Source: Arcobacter sp. CECT 8985
Lineage (GTDB): Bacteria > Campylobacterota > Campylobacteria > Campylobacterales > Arcobacteraceae
Reading direction: 5' to 3'
Assembly (NCBI RefSeq): GCF_004116495.1
Contig: NZ_PDKC01000007.1
Coordinates: 1-64,000 of the forward strand
DNA: 64,000 nt
The notes beneath the pieces were generated by a model that saw only the letters and a program-made list of their open reading frames with translations, did not search any database and was not told the origin of the DNA. Both the position numbers and the translations under genes were made by a program. Shown one piece after another: positions 8,751 to 17,057 of the stretch. Within the stretch, counting starts at the first letter, position 1; every line of letters begins with the position of its first letter.

Positions 8751-10067
8751 TTATTTTAATAAGTTCTTAACGCCTTGCTCATCTATAGTATTGCTATCAT
8801 ATTTTACCACAATAATATTTTCTGATTCATTAATATACCACTCATCGATATGAGCAACATCATGAAGTTTGTGAGCATTGTCTCTTTTAAATTCATCCAA
8901 ACTTAAATATGTAGTTTTTCTTTTTGCTGGATTTGGCATAGTTGCTATTAATATTATCCAAATTACACAAATTACAGCAATTATAATAACTAAAGTTGAT
9001 AAAGATACATCTTCATAGAATATACCACCAATTAAACCACCAAAGAAAGTACCAAGATAACCACATGCATTAAAAATACCTAACATTAAGCCTCTTTGGT
9101 GAACTTTTGCGAATTTTGAAGCAAGTGATTGCATAATTGGTTCATGCATATTAAACCCTGCAAAGAAAATCATTACTCCAATTACAAAAACTAAAGAACT
9201 AGAAGTTGTTCCAATGATTAGATATGAAACAGCAAAAAATGCAATACCAATCATAAGTATTTCTTTGAATTTACCTTTTTTTTCTGCCATCACTGCAGCT
9301 GGTCCCATAGAAAGTACACCTAATACCATAGCTGGAAGATAAACTTTCCATAACTCTTTCATCGTCCAGTCAAAATGATGAATTAAAATGATTGGAATTA
9401 ACATAAAAGCAAATGTCATTAATCCTTTTTGTAAAAAATTTGTTACATTCATTTTTAATAAATTTTTGTTTGCTAATATTTCATTTAAATTTGCTTTTTT
9501 ATTGTATGTATGTGTAATTTTTGGAGCTTCTGGCACAGCTTTTATTACTATGATAATTGAACTTAATGCTAAAAGCATAGTAATATAAAAAAGTGTACTT
9601 ACTCCACCTGCATAAGCACTAATTGTAGGACCTGCTAACATAGAAACTGCAAAACTTATTGCAATAGAACCACCCATTAAAGCCATTGCTTTTGGTCTTT
9701 GTTCTTCTTTTACTACATCACTAATCATTGCAGTGATAACTGCACCAATTGCACCTGCACCTTGTAAAAAACGCCCAAACATTAACATGTAAATATCATT
9801 TGAAATTGCACAAAAATAAGAACCAATTGCAAATAATAAAAGTCCTGTAATTATTGTTCCTTTTCTTCCAAGTTTATCACTCATTACACCAAATGGAACT
9901 TGAAATAGCATTTGTGTAAGTGCATAACCACCTACAACAATACCAACTACTTCGTTTGTTGCTCCTTTTAGATTTAATGCATAAGCTGATAAAACAGGTA
10001 GTACAAGGAATAAACCTAAAAATCTTAATGCTATAATTGAACTAAGAGGTAATACTGATTTAATCAT
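8751..10067 (-). CDS. MFS transporter with C-terminal YAM-like domain (YajR type)
   Basis: A 438-residue protein with twelve hydrophobic segments and the MFS motif A (GVMSDKLGRKG) between TM2 and TM3. After TM12 there is a soluble tail (about 390-438) ending DEWYINESENIIVVKYD. It has the alternating pattern of a ferredoxin-like YAM domain, as in the YajR family of proton-driven exporters. The substrate cannot be read from sequence. It diverges from rdgB. Adjacent lapG is on the same strand 49 bases downstream, but the two functions do not suggest a common pathway. Confidence 0.82.
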   Translation of the reverse strand: MIKSVLPLSSIIALRFLGLFLVLPVLSAYALNLKGATNEVVGIVVGGYALTQMLFQVPFGVMSDKLGRKGTIITGLLLFAIGSYFCAISNDIYMLMFGRFLQGAGAIGAVITAMISDVVKEEQRPKAMALMGGSIAISFAVSMLAGPTISAYAGGVSTLFYITMLLALSSIIIVIKAVPEAPKITHTYNKKANLNEILANKNLLKMNVTNFLQKGLMTFAFMLIPIILIHHFDWTMKELWKVYLPAMVLGVLSMGPAAVMAEKKGKFKEILMIGIAFFAVSYLIIGTTSSSLVFVIGVMIFFAGFNMHEPIMQSLASKFAKVHQRGLMLGIFNACGYLGTFFGGLIGGIFYEDVSLSTLVIIIAVICVIWIILIATMPNPAKRKTTYLSLDEFKRDNAHKLHDVAHIDEWYINESENIIVVKYDSNTIDEQGVKNLLK

Positions 10068-10238
10068 AATAAATTATCCTAATATTTTTTAATTTTTTAA
10101 TAAGCTAAGATTATATTATTATAAAGTTAATAAGATGTTAAAAGCTAGAGTTAGACAAATTACTTTAAGCTTACATATAAAAGCATAAATTTTTTATAAA
10201 TTTATTATAATGTCAAAACAAAAAATAAAAGGAATCTA

Positions 10239-10829
10239 ATGAAAATTGTTTTAGCAACTGGAAATAAAGGAAAAATACAAGAGTTTAAAAATTTACTTCC
10301 TTCTCATGAAATTATAGCTTTTAAAGATTTACTTGGCGAAGTTGAAGTAGTTGAAGATAAAGATTCTTTTAAAGGCAATGCCATAAAAAAAGCAAAAGAG
10401 ATTTATAAATTATTAAATGATGAAAATGCTATTGTACTTTCAGACGATAGTGGAATTACAGTTCCTGTAATAAATAATGAACCAGGAATTTACTCTGCAA
10501 GATACGCTGGAATCAATGCTACAGATGAGCAAAATAATACTAAATTAATATCAAAATTAAATGAAAGAAATCTAACTGAAACACCAGCTTATTATACAGC
10601 TTGTATAGCAATTGTATATAAAAATGAAGTAAGCTCTGTACATGGTTGGATGCATGGTAAAGCTATAAATAAAACTTTAGGTGAGGGTGGTTTTGGATAT
10701 GATCCTATGTTTATTCCAAATGGTTATGATAAAACACTTGGTCAATTACCTTCTGAAGTAAAAAAGTCTTTTTCTCATAGAACAAAAGCTTTAAATCTTG
10801 CATTAAAAGTTTTAGAAGTTATTTTATAA
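10239..10829 (+). CDS. rdgB: XTP/dITP diphosphatase (RdgB/HAM1)
   Basis: A 196-residue cytoplasmic enzyme that hydrolyses non-canonical purine nucleoside triphosphates (ITP, dITP, XTP) to monophosphates and so keeps them out of DNA and RNA. All family signatures are present: ATGNKGKIQEF at the N-terminus, LSDDSGI (about 67-73, with D70 as likely general base), PGIYSARYAG, GFGYDPMF and the C-terminal SHRTKAL. The length is normal for the family. RBS AAAAGGAA lies just ahead of the ATG. It converges on the pseudopilin-like gene cluster, overlapping its last gene by 11 bases. Confidence 0.97.
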   Translation: MKIVLATGNKGKIQEFKNLLPSHEIIAFKDLLGEVEVVEDKDSFKGNAIKKAKEIYKLLNDENAIVLSDDSGITVPVINNEPGIYSARYAGINATDEQNNTKLISKLNERNLTETPAYYTACIAIVYKNEVSSVHGWMHGKAINKTLGEGGFGYDPMFIPNGYDKTLGQLPSEVKKSFSHRTKALNLALKVLEVIL

Positions 10830-11142
10830 GAGTTCTTGTAACTCTTATATTATAATCTTTTGCACTAACACTCATAAATATTTTAAGTTTAGTATCTTTT
10901 TTTACTTTAGCTTCTATATTAAATTTTTTATTTTCAATTATTATTTCATCATTATTTTTTAAGTTTTTTAAATGCTTAATATACTCTTGTAAAAAATCAA
11001 GATGATTATTGGCTTGGATATATAGATATTGATTTACTAAATTAACATTTGTAATTGCTCTTGCTTGAAATATTTTTACTGATACTAAAGCTAATATTGT
11101 AATTACTAAAATAGTAAAAAGTAGACTAAAAGCCTTTTTCAT
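10819..11142 (-). CDS. Type IV pilin-like/pseudopilin-like small membrane protein
   Basis: A 107-residue protein with a short basic start (MKKAFSLLF) and one hydrophobic helix (about 4-24) followed by a polar domain rich in Lys and Ile. The prepilin-like KKAF/SLLFT start and the single N-terminal helix resemble pseudopilins, but the usual Glu at +5 after the processing site is not obvious. It is the third of three such genes behind proC and overlaps the preceding one by 4 bases (ATGA). Related clusters in Campylobacterota belong to the Cts competence/type II secretion-like machinery. That link is inference. Confidence 0.55.
   Translation of the reverse strand: MKKAFSLLFTILVITILALVSVKIFQARAITNVNLVNQYLYIQANNHLDFLQEYIKHLKNLKNNDEIIIENKKFNIEAKVKKDTKLKIFMSVSAKDYNIRVTRTLIK
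10825..10849. terminator. Convergent terminator hairpin between rdgB and the pseudopilin cluster
   Basis: A 10-bp inverted repeat (TATAAGAGTT and AACTCTTATA) with a 5-base loop covers the overlapping 3' ends of rdgB and the converging small gene. AT-rich sequence lies on both sides. It is probably used in both directions. Confidence 0.6.
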
Positions 11143-11492
11143 TTAAAAACCCAATTTACATCATAACTATTTTTATATCTAAAACTAATATTTGTAAATG
11201 AATTGTTTTTAGAAATTTTAAAGTTATCAATATTTTCTAAAAAAAGTGAATTTTTTATTAGTAAGTTATGATTTTTATAATGTAAATTATTTAAATAATC
11301 TTTAGTTTTTTGAAGTATTATTTTAGAACTGAGTAAATCAACTTTATATATTGCTTTTGATTCATCTTTTTTTGATAAGGTATAAATGTCTTTTATTGAG
11401 ATAAATGAGTTAATAATGACAAGAGAACTAATTATAAGTACAATAAGAAGTTCAAAAGTAATAAATGCTTTTTTCTTATTTATTAAGTTCAT
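11139..11492 (-). CDS. Pseudopilin-like protein
   Basis: A 117-residue protein that begins MNLINKKKAFITFELLIVLIISSLV. The KKAF|ITFELLIVL block is a class III prepilin processing site: a basic leader, a cut before a hydrophobic residue, then Glu at +5 followed by a long hydrophobic helix. The remainder is a small polar domain. It overlaps its upstream neighbour by 17 bases and its downstream neighbour by 4, so the three are one transcript with proC. Likely a minor (pseudo)pilin of a competence or type II secretion-like fibre; the main machinery is not in this window. Confidence 0.7.
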   Translation of the reverse strand: MNLINKKKAFITFELLIVLIISSLVIINSFISIKDIYTLSKKDESKAIYKVDLLSSKIILQKTKDYLNNLHYKNHNLLIKNSLFLENIDNFKISKNNSFTNISFRYKNSYDVNWVFK

Positions 11493-11784
11493 ATTTATAT
11501 ATCTTTATTCCATTTTCATTGTAAGTTATTTTTTTTACACTAATTTTATCTTCTTTGCCATTTTTTAATATTTTAATTATTTGATTTTTAGTTGAGAAAT
11601 CTGAGTAATTTTTACTTGTAAATTTATTTTCTAAAGAGTTTAAAATCATAAACTCTTTAGTTGAACTATCGTGAAAAGTTATTGAATATATCAAAGTAAT
11701 CACAATAGATAAAATTGTTAAACTAACAATTGTTTCAAAAATAGTAAAAGCTTTTTTATTTTTACTATTTATTTCCAAGTTCAT
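11476..11784 (-). CDS. Pseudopilin-like protein
   Basis: A 102-residue protein with a 13-residue leader ending in NKKA, then FTIFETIVSLTILSIVITL. This is a clear class III prepilin cleavage and N-methylation signal with Glu at +5 of the mature protein. The remaining 65 residues are a short globular part. It overlaps the 3' end of proC by 20 bases, which indicates coupled translation. It is first of a run of three similar small genes, probably encoding minor subunits of one pseudopilus. The specific subunit cannot be named from sequence alone. Confidence 0.72.
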   Translation of the reverse strand: MNLEINSKNKKAFTIFETIVSLTILSIVITLIYSITFHDSSTKEFMILNSLENKFTSKNYSDFSTKNQIIKILKNGKEDKISVKKITYNENGIKIYKYELNK

Positions 11785-12529
11785 CTGCTTTATTATATGC
11801 TGCTTGAATGGCTTTTATCATACTATTTCTAACATTTCCCTCTTCTAGTGCAGCAACACCAGCAGCAGTTGTTCCTCCTGGACTCATCACAGAATCTTTT
11901 AATATTGCAGGATGTGTTTTTGCTAATAGTGCAGATGTTCCTAAAAATAATCCATGAACTAATTCTGTAGAAATATGTCTTTCAAGTCCAGCTTTTACAG
12001 CACCATCAGTAATTGCTTCAGCTACTAAAGCTAAATAAGCTGGCCCACTTCCTGCTATTGCAGTTGCTATATCTAATTGTTTTTCTGTATTTACCCATAC
12101 AGTTTTTCCAATAGCATTAAATATTTCCATTGCACTTATTTTCGCTTCATTATCTCCTGTAATTGTTGTCATAGACATTGAAACAGAAGCTGCTACGTTT
12201 GGCATTGTTCTTACATAATATTTTGATGATATTTGTTTTTTTAATGATTCTAGCTTTGTACCTGCAAGAATAGAATATAAAGTATTTGCTTTTCCTGTAA
12301 GTCTAGCTGCAACACTTTGTAATGCATAAGGTTTTACACAAAAAATTACGTTTTTATTACTAATATCTTCTTGATCATCAAGTTCTTTAATTGTAATTTC
12401 TGGAATTTTTTCTTTTACTTGTTTTAATTTGCTAATATCTCTACCAATCATTTCAACTTCATAGTTGTTAACTAGTCCCTTTGCAAGAGACTGAGCCATG
12501 ATCCCATTACCTATTAATGTTAGTTTCAT
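11765..12529 (-). CDS. proC: Pyrroline-5-carboxylate reductase
   Basis: A 254-residue enzyme for the last step of proline synthesis (1-pyrroline-5-carboxylate plus NAD(P)H to proline). The dinucleotide-binding start reads IGNGIMAQSLAKGL. The family signatures VRTMPNVAAS, AGSGPAYLALVAEAITDGAVKAG and MSPGGTTAAGV are all present, with the C-terminal helix EEGNVRNSMIKAI. The length is close to the usual 260-270 residues. It is the first gene of a minus-strand unit that continues into three pseudopilin-like genes. Similar proC-pilin linkage can be chance, and no functional tie is evident. Confidence 0.96.
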   Translation of the reverse strand: MKLTLIGNGIMAQSLAKGLVNNYEVEMIGRDISKLKQVKEKIPEITIKELDDQEDISNKNVIFCVKPYALQSVAARLTGKANTLYSILAGTKLESLKKQISSKYYVRTMPNVAASVSMSMTTITGDNEAKISAMEIFNAIGKTVWVNTEKQLDIATAIAGSGPAYLALVAEAITDGAVKAGLERHISTELVHGLFLGTSALLAKTHPAILKDSVMSPGGTTAAGVAALEEGNVRNSMIKAIQAAYNKADELGNK

Positions 12530-12633
12530 TAGACACCCTTTTTTTATTTTCCTTAGTATATCAAATAAAAATTTTTATTTCATATAAGCAATGATTAGAT
12601 AAAATACTATTTTTACGAAAAAGGATACTAAAC

Positions 12634-13293
12634 ATGATTAGAAACTTGAATTTAAAAAATCTGTTGTTGGTTTGTACAACAGGCTTTATTTTAGCTTCTT
12701 GCTCTTCAAAAAGTGATCAACTTGAAGAGTATGATAGACCGGCACTTTATTGGTATAATAAAATGACAAAACAGATTGCAGATTATGATTTGGAAGCAGC
12801 AGATGATACATTTACATCTTTGGAAAGTGAACATAGAAATTCACCATTATTGCCAACATCACTGATTATTTTGGCAAACGCACATATGGATGAAGAGGAG
12901 TATGCACTTGCTAACTTCTATTTAGATGAATACATAAAAAAATATACTTTAAGTAAAGAAATTGATTATGTACGATATCTTAAAATAAAAGCAAATTATA
13001 AAGGTTTCTCTTATCAATTAAGGGACCAACAATTAATTGATGATACAATTAAAGAAGTAAAAGTTTTTAAACAAAACTATCCTAATTCAAAGTATATACC
13101 ATTAGTAGAAACAATGGAATCAAGATTATATATGGCAAAAGCAAACTTAAATAATGAGATTGCAGATTTATATAAAAGAATTGATAAGCCAAAAGCTGCA
13201 AAAATATATTCACAAAAAGCAAAAGAAGCTTGGAGTGATACAGATGATATAGCAAAGGTAGATGTACCGTTTTATAGATCTGTTTTTGAATAA
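12634..13293 (+). CDS. bamD: Outer-membrane assembly lipoprotein BamD
   Basis: A 219-residue lipoprotein with lipobox LASC (acylated C23) followed by TPR-like helical repeats. The N-terminal pattern (LYWYNKMTKQIADYDLEAA, then SPLLPTSLIILANAHMDEEEYALA) is the characteristic start of BamD/YfiO. BamD is the essential lipoprotein of the BAM complex, which inserts beta-barrel proteins into the outer membrane. The TpsB and TolC-type proteins elsewhere in the window would depend on it. It lies 36 bases upstream of lon, a neighbourhood common in Campylobacterota. Confidence 0.93.
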   Translation: MIRNLNLKNLLLVCTTGFILASCSSKSDQLEEYDRPALYWYNKMTKQIADYDLEAADDTFTSLESEHRNSPLLPTSLIILANAHMDEEEYALANFYLDEYIKKYTLSKEIDYVRYLKIKANYKGFSYQLRDQQLIDDTIKEVKVFKQNYPNSKYIPLVETMESRLYMAKANLNNEIADLYKRIDKPKAAKIYSQKAKEAWSDTDDIAKVDVPFYRSVFE

Positions 13294-13329
13294 TAAATAA
13301 TACAAATATAATGGGAGGAGTAATATTTA

Positions 13330-15747
13330 ATGGAATTAGAAAATTATGATTCGTTTCCTCAAGAATTACCATTAATTATTGAAGAAGATATTTTTTTATA
13401 CCCTTTTATGATTGCACCTTTATTTCTTGATGATAAAGAGAATATTGATGCAGTAGAAGATGCAATAAATAATAATAAATTAGTAATAGTAAGTGTAAGT
13501 AAACAAGGTTTTGATAAAACAAGAAAAGAAAATAGTTTTTATGATGTTGGTGTAATTGGAAACATCATGAGAAAAGTGTCTTTACCAGATGGTAAAACTA
13601 AAGTACTTTTTCAAGGTTTAGCTAAAGGTAAAATAACTAATTTTGATGAAGAAAATAGTACTTTTGCAACTATTGATTTGCTTGAACCAAATGAATATTC
13701 AAAAGAATCAGTAGATTCTATAATTGAAGTTTTAAGAGAACAAGTAAAAAAATTATCAAGAGTAAACTCTAAGTTTCCAGTTGATTTAATAAAAACAATA
13801 GAAGAAAATGATGATGCAGTAAGAATTGCAGATTTAATCTCTTCTGTTTTAAAAATCAAAAAAGAAGAGGCATATAAGCTTTTTGCTGAAGTTGATGTAG
13901 AAAAAAGACTATTAGCAATTATTGAAACAATTAAAAAAGAGATTGAAGCTTTAAAAATTCAAAAAGAGATTACTCAAAAAGTAAATTCTAAAATTGAAAA
14001 GACTCATAAAGATTATTTCTTAAAAGAACAAATAAAAGCTATTCAAAAAGAGCTTGGTGGAGATAATCAAAAAGACAATGAGATAAAAGCTTACAAAAAA
14101 AAGCTAAAAAAAATCAAAAACTTTATGCCAAAAGATGGATATAAAGAGACAAAAAGACAAATTGAAAAATTAAGTAGAATGCATCAAGATTCACCAGATG
14201 CTTCCCTTTTACAAACATATATTGAACAAGTACTAGAAATTCCATTTGGAGAGTATGCAGATGAAAAAATATCAGTTTGTAATGTAGAAGAACAATTAAA
14301 TAAAGATCATTACTCTTTATGCAAAGCAAAAGAGAGAATTTCTGAATATTTTGCTGTAAAAGAGCTACTTGAATCAAGAAAAATTGAAAGTACAAAATCA
14401 AAAGGTACAGTTTTATGTTTTGTAGGACCTCCAGGTGTTGGTAAAACTTCACTTGCAAACTCAATTTCACAAGCTTTACATAGACCACTTGTAAGAGTTG
14501 CTCTTGGTGGGATGGAAGATGTAAATGAGTTAAGAGGTCATAGAAGAACATATGTTGGAGCGATGCCAGGTAGACTTGTAAAAGGTTTGGTTGATGCTAA
14601 AAAAATGAATCCAGTAATTGTACTAGATGAAATTGATAAAGTAGGTGCAAATCATAGAGGTGACCCAACTGCAGTTATGTTAGAGGTTTTAGACCCTGAA
14701 CAAAATAATGAATTTAGAGATCTTTATTTAAATTTTGCAATTGATTTATCTCAAGTTATTTTTGTAGCAACAGCAAATGATGCCAGAAGAATACCACCTG
14801 CATTAAGAGATAGAATGGAATTTATTGAGATTAGTTCTTATACTCCAAATGAAAAATATCACATTGCTAAAGATTATCTAATTCCTCAAGAGTTAGAAAA
14901 ACATGGGCTTAAAAAAAGTGAAATTTCTATGAGTAAACCAACAATAGAGAAAATTATTGCTGAGTATACAAGAGAAGCAGGAGTTAGAAATCTAAGAAGA
15001 ATTTTTGCAAAACTTTTCAGAAAAGCAGTTAAGAAAATAATATCTGAGAAAGATACTAAAAAAGTAACTATAAATACACAAAATTTAAAAAACTATTTAG
15101 AAAATCCAATTTTCGAAATAGACCCAGCAGAAAAGAAAAGTCAAATTGGTGTTACAAATGGGCTTGCTTGGACAGCAGTAGGGGGAGATGTATTAAAAAC
15201 TGAAGCTGTTAAATTAAGAGGAAAAGGAATTTTATCTGTTACTGGTAATATGGGTGATGTGATGAAAGAATCATCAAGAATATCATTCTCAGTAGTTAAA
15301 CTTCTAATTGATGAAAAGAAATTAAAAGTAAATGAAGATATAATTCCAAAAACTCAAAAAGAGAAAGAAGAAAATTCAATTATTGAGCCAAGTGAAGTAT
15401 ATAAAAGATTTGATATTCACTTACATATACCAGAAGGTGCAACACCAAAAGATGGACCAAGTGCAGGTATAACAATGGCAACAACAATTGCTTCTATATT
15501 GACAAATAGAGCTGTAAAATCAGATATTGCTATGACTGGTGAATTGACATTGACAGGGAAAGTACTTCCTATTGGTGGATTAAAAGAGAAATTAATTGCA
15601 GCTTATAAAGCAAAAATGAAAAAAGCATTAATTCCTAGAAAAAATTACCAAAGGGATTTGGATGAAATTCCTGCTGAGGTAAAAAAATCAATGGAAATAA
15701 AAGCTGTTGATACAATTGAGGATGTGTTAAAAGAAACACTAATTTAA
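13330..15747 (+). CDS. lon: ATP-dependent protease Lon
   Basis: An 805-residue cytosolic protease that degrades misfolded and regulatory proteins. The N-terminal LAN domain starts LPLIIEEDIFLYPFMIAPLF. It is followed by coiled coil, the AAA+ module with Walker A GPPGVGKT (366-373), Walker B VIVLDEIDK, and the Lon protease domain with the Ser-Lys dyad S711 (DGPSAG) and K754 (GGLKEKL). All catalytic residues are present and the length is normal. GGGAGG lies ahead of the ATG as ribosome site. The next two genes follow with a 3-base gap and then an 11-base overlap, so they may be co-transcribed. Confidence 0.98.
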   Translation: MELENYDSFPQELPLIIEEDIFLYPFMIAPLFLDDKENIDAVEDAINNNKLVIVSVSKQGFDKTRKENSFYDVGVIGNIMRKVSLPDGKTKVLFQGLAKGKITNFDEENSTFATIDLLEPNEYSKESVDSIIEVLREQVKKLSRVNSKFPVDLIKTIEENDDAVRIADLISSVLKIKKEEAYKLFAEVDVEKRLLAIIETIKKEIEALKIQKEITQKVNSKIEKTHKDYFLKEQIKAIQKELGGDNQKDNEIKAYKKKLKKIKNFMPKDGYKETKRQIEKLSRMHQDSPDASLLQTYIEQVLEIPFGEYADEKISVCNVEEQLNKDHYSLCKAKERISEYFAVKELLESRKIESTKSKGTVLCFVGPPGVGKTSLANSISQALHRPLVRVALGGMEDVNELRGHRRTYVGAMPGRLVKGLVDAKKMNPVIVLDEIDKVGANHRGDPTAVMLEVLDPEQNNEFRDLYLNFAIDLSQVIFVATANDARRIPPALRDRMEFIEISSYTPNEKYHIAKDYLIPQELEKHGLKKSEISMSKPTIEKIIAEYTREAGVRNLRRIFAKLFRKAVKKIISEKDTKKVTINTQNLKNYLENPIFEIDPAEKKSQIGVTNGLAWTAVGGDVLKTEAVKLRGKGILSVTGNMGDVMKESSRISFSVVKLLIDEKKLKVNEDIIPKTQKEKEENSIIEPSEVYKRFDIHLHIPEGATPKDGPSAGITMATTIASILTNRAVKSDIAMTGELTLTGKVLPIGGLKEKLIAAYKAKMKKALIPRKNYQRDLDEIPAEVKKSMEIKAVDTIEDVLKETLI

Positions 15748-15750
15748 CAT

Positions 15751-16299
15751 ATGATAAGAGAAAGACAAGGTCAGATAATAAATAACTTTTTTACATTTGC
15801 TACTATAGTTATTGTATCTATTGTCTTGACTCTTTACTCAAGGTATCTAAATGATGATAACGAAAAAAAAGCTACACAATTTATAAAACCCACTTGTTTT
15901 ACAAAAGATTCTAAGTTAAGAGTAGATAATAAAAAATATATTTCTAAACTTTATAAAGCTTTACATAAAGGTTATTATAAAATAAATACTTCTTATGTAC
16001 AACCTATAAAAACGAAATCATATATTGAAAATTATATTTCATCAAATGATTTTGATAGTTATTTTATTGATGCTATTGAATCTGCACCTTTTAAAAATCC
16101 TAAAAAATATGTAACAATAAAAAATGAATTAATTGAGTATGAAAAACCAAATAAAAACTTTGCAGGAGTAAATACTTCTTTTAGAATAAATGGCAAAGAG
16201 GTTTTTGGCGTATTTACCAATTTTGTTTATTTTGATACAATAAAATTGAAAAAACTTGTGAAATGTACAATAAGGACTCTAAAAACAAATGAGAAATAG
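15751..16299 (+). CDS. Hypothetical membrane-anchored protein
   Basis: A 182-residue protein with a single N-terminal membrane anchor (about 12-30, FFTFATIVIVSIVLTLYS) and a basic, probably periplasmic domain with scattered aromatics. I do not recognise the family. The gene starts 3 bases after the lon stop and overlaps the rhomboid gene by 11 bases, so it sits in the middle of a lon-rhomboid transcript. With a membrane-anchored single-pass topology next to a rhomboid protease it could be a partner or a substrate; there is no motif evidence for either. Confidence 0.7.
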   Translation: MIRERQGQIINNFFTFATIVIVSIVLTLYSRYLNDDNEKKATQFIKPTCFTKDSKLRVDNKKYISKLYKALHKGYYKINTSYVQPIKTKSYIENYISSNDFDSYFIDAIESAPFKNPKKYVTIKNELIEYEKPNKNFAGVNTSFRINGKEVFGVFTNFVYFDTIKLKKLVKCTIRTLKTNEK

Positions 16300-16828
16300 T
16301 AATATAACTTTTACAAACATAGTAATAGCAATAACAGTATTTATGTATATAGTTCAAATTAACTTAAGTGCTGGTGGTTTAGTTCTTGGACTAAATATGT
16401 ATATGATTTATGAAGATTTTTGGTGGCAACCACTTTCAACTATGTTTGCACATGGTGGAATAGGGCATTTAGGTATGAATATGTTTGTTTTATACCAATT
16501 TGGAAATGCTGTTGAAAGATACAAAGGTAAAACTACATTTTTCATTACATATTTTATATTTGGATTATTAACATCTCTTTTAAGCTTTTTATATATACTT
16601 TATTTTAATAATCAAGTAAATTTAGTAGGAGCATCAGGTGCAATTTGTGCACTTTTAGGATATGTTGCCTTAGTTGATTCTTATCAAAGAAAAGGAATAA
16701 TAACTTGGATTTTATTAATCTCTGTTGCACCACTTTTATTAGGTTTACCAATTGCTTGGTATTCACACTTAATAGGTCTTGTTGTAGGATTTTTGGGTGG
16801 AATGATATTACGTAAAGTTAAGTTATAA
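16289..16828 (+). CDS. Rhomboid-family intramembrane serine protease
   Basis: A 179-residue, six-helix protein. The catalytic dyad is visible: S116 in GASGA and H160 in the last helix (YSHLIGLVVGFLGG). The conserved HGGIGHLGMNMFVLYQFG segment in helix 2 supplies the oxyanion-side His and Asn. This is the compact bacterial core form without extra domains. Rhomboids cut single-pass membrane proteins inside the bilayer. The overlapping upstream gene encodes such a protein. Confidence 0.92.
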   Translation: MRNSNITFTNIVIAITVFMYIVQINLSAGGLVLGLNMYMIYEDFWWQPLSTMFAHGGIGHLGMNMFVLYQFGNAVERYKGKTTFFITYFIFGLLTSLLSFLYILYFNNQVNLVGASGAICALLGYVALVDSYQRKGIITWILLISVAPLLLGLPIAWYSHLIGLVVGFLGGMILRKVKL

Positions 16829-16976
16829 AATAAGTTACTATACTCATAACAACTAAAACTATAGCTATTCCAATAAAAATATCTTTTAGTTTTACTGTTG
16901 GGTTTAGTATCCCACAATAAGGGCATTGTCTCTTTTTTGCCTCAACTTCTCTATGGCAATTTCTACATTTTTCTAT
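16818..16976 (-). CDS. Small zinc-ribbon plus single-TM protein without a canonical start codon
   Basis: On the minus strand there is a protein-like frame of 52 codons: a short CRNC...CPYC zinc ribbon, the sequence ILNPTVKLKDIF, then one membrane helix (IGIAIVLVVMSIVTYFI) and a TAA stop. Nothing in frame before the first CxxC is ATG, GTG or TTG, and a TAA closes the frame upstream. An AAGGA ribosome site sits six bases before an ATA codon at 16976-16974, so ATA could be the start. The other reading is that the start codon has been lost by mutation. The 3' end overlaps the converging rhomboid gene by 11 bases. Confidence 0.55.
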   Translation of the reverse strand: MEKCRNCHREVEAKKRQCPYCGILNPTVKLKDIFIGIAIVLVVMSIVTYFIT

Positions 16977-17057
16977 AGTTAATCCTTTTTATTTTTAATA
17001 ATATCACAAAATGAAATATTTTTGGCTTATATCTTTTTATTTTGGTAAAATTATATT

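Noticed and set aside
13082-13372. Minus-strand frame of 96 codons across the bamD-lon junction.
   Set aside because: It is antisense to bamD and lon, both of which have clear family motifs. It has low-complexity Leu/Phe composition and no ribosome site.
16684-16926. Minus-strand frame of 80 codons starting MPLLWDTKPNSK.
   Set aside because: It lies out of frame over the zinc-ribbon microprotein and the rhomboid gene. The frame with two CxxC pairs and a TM helix is the credible one.
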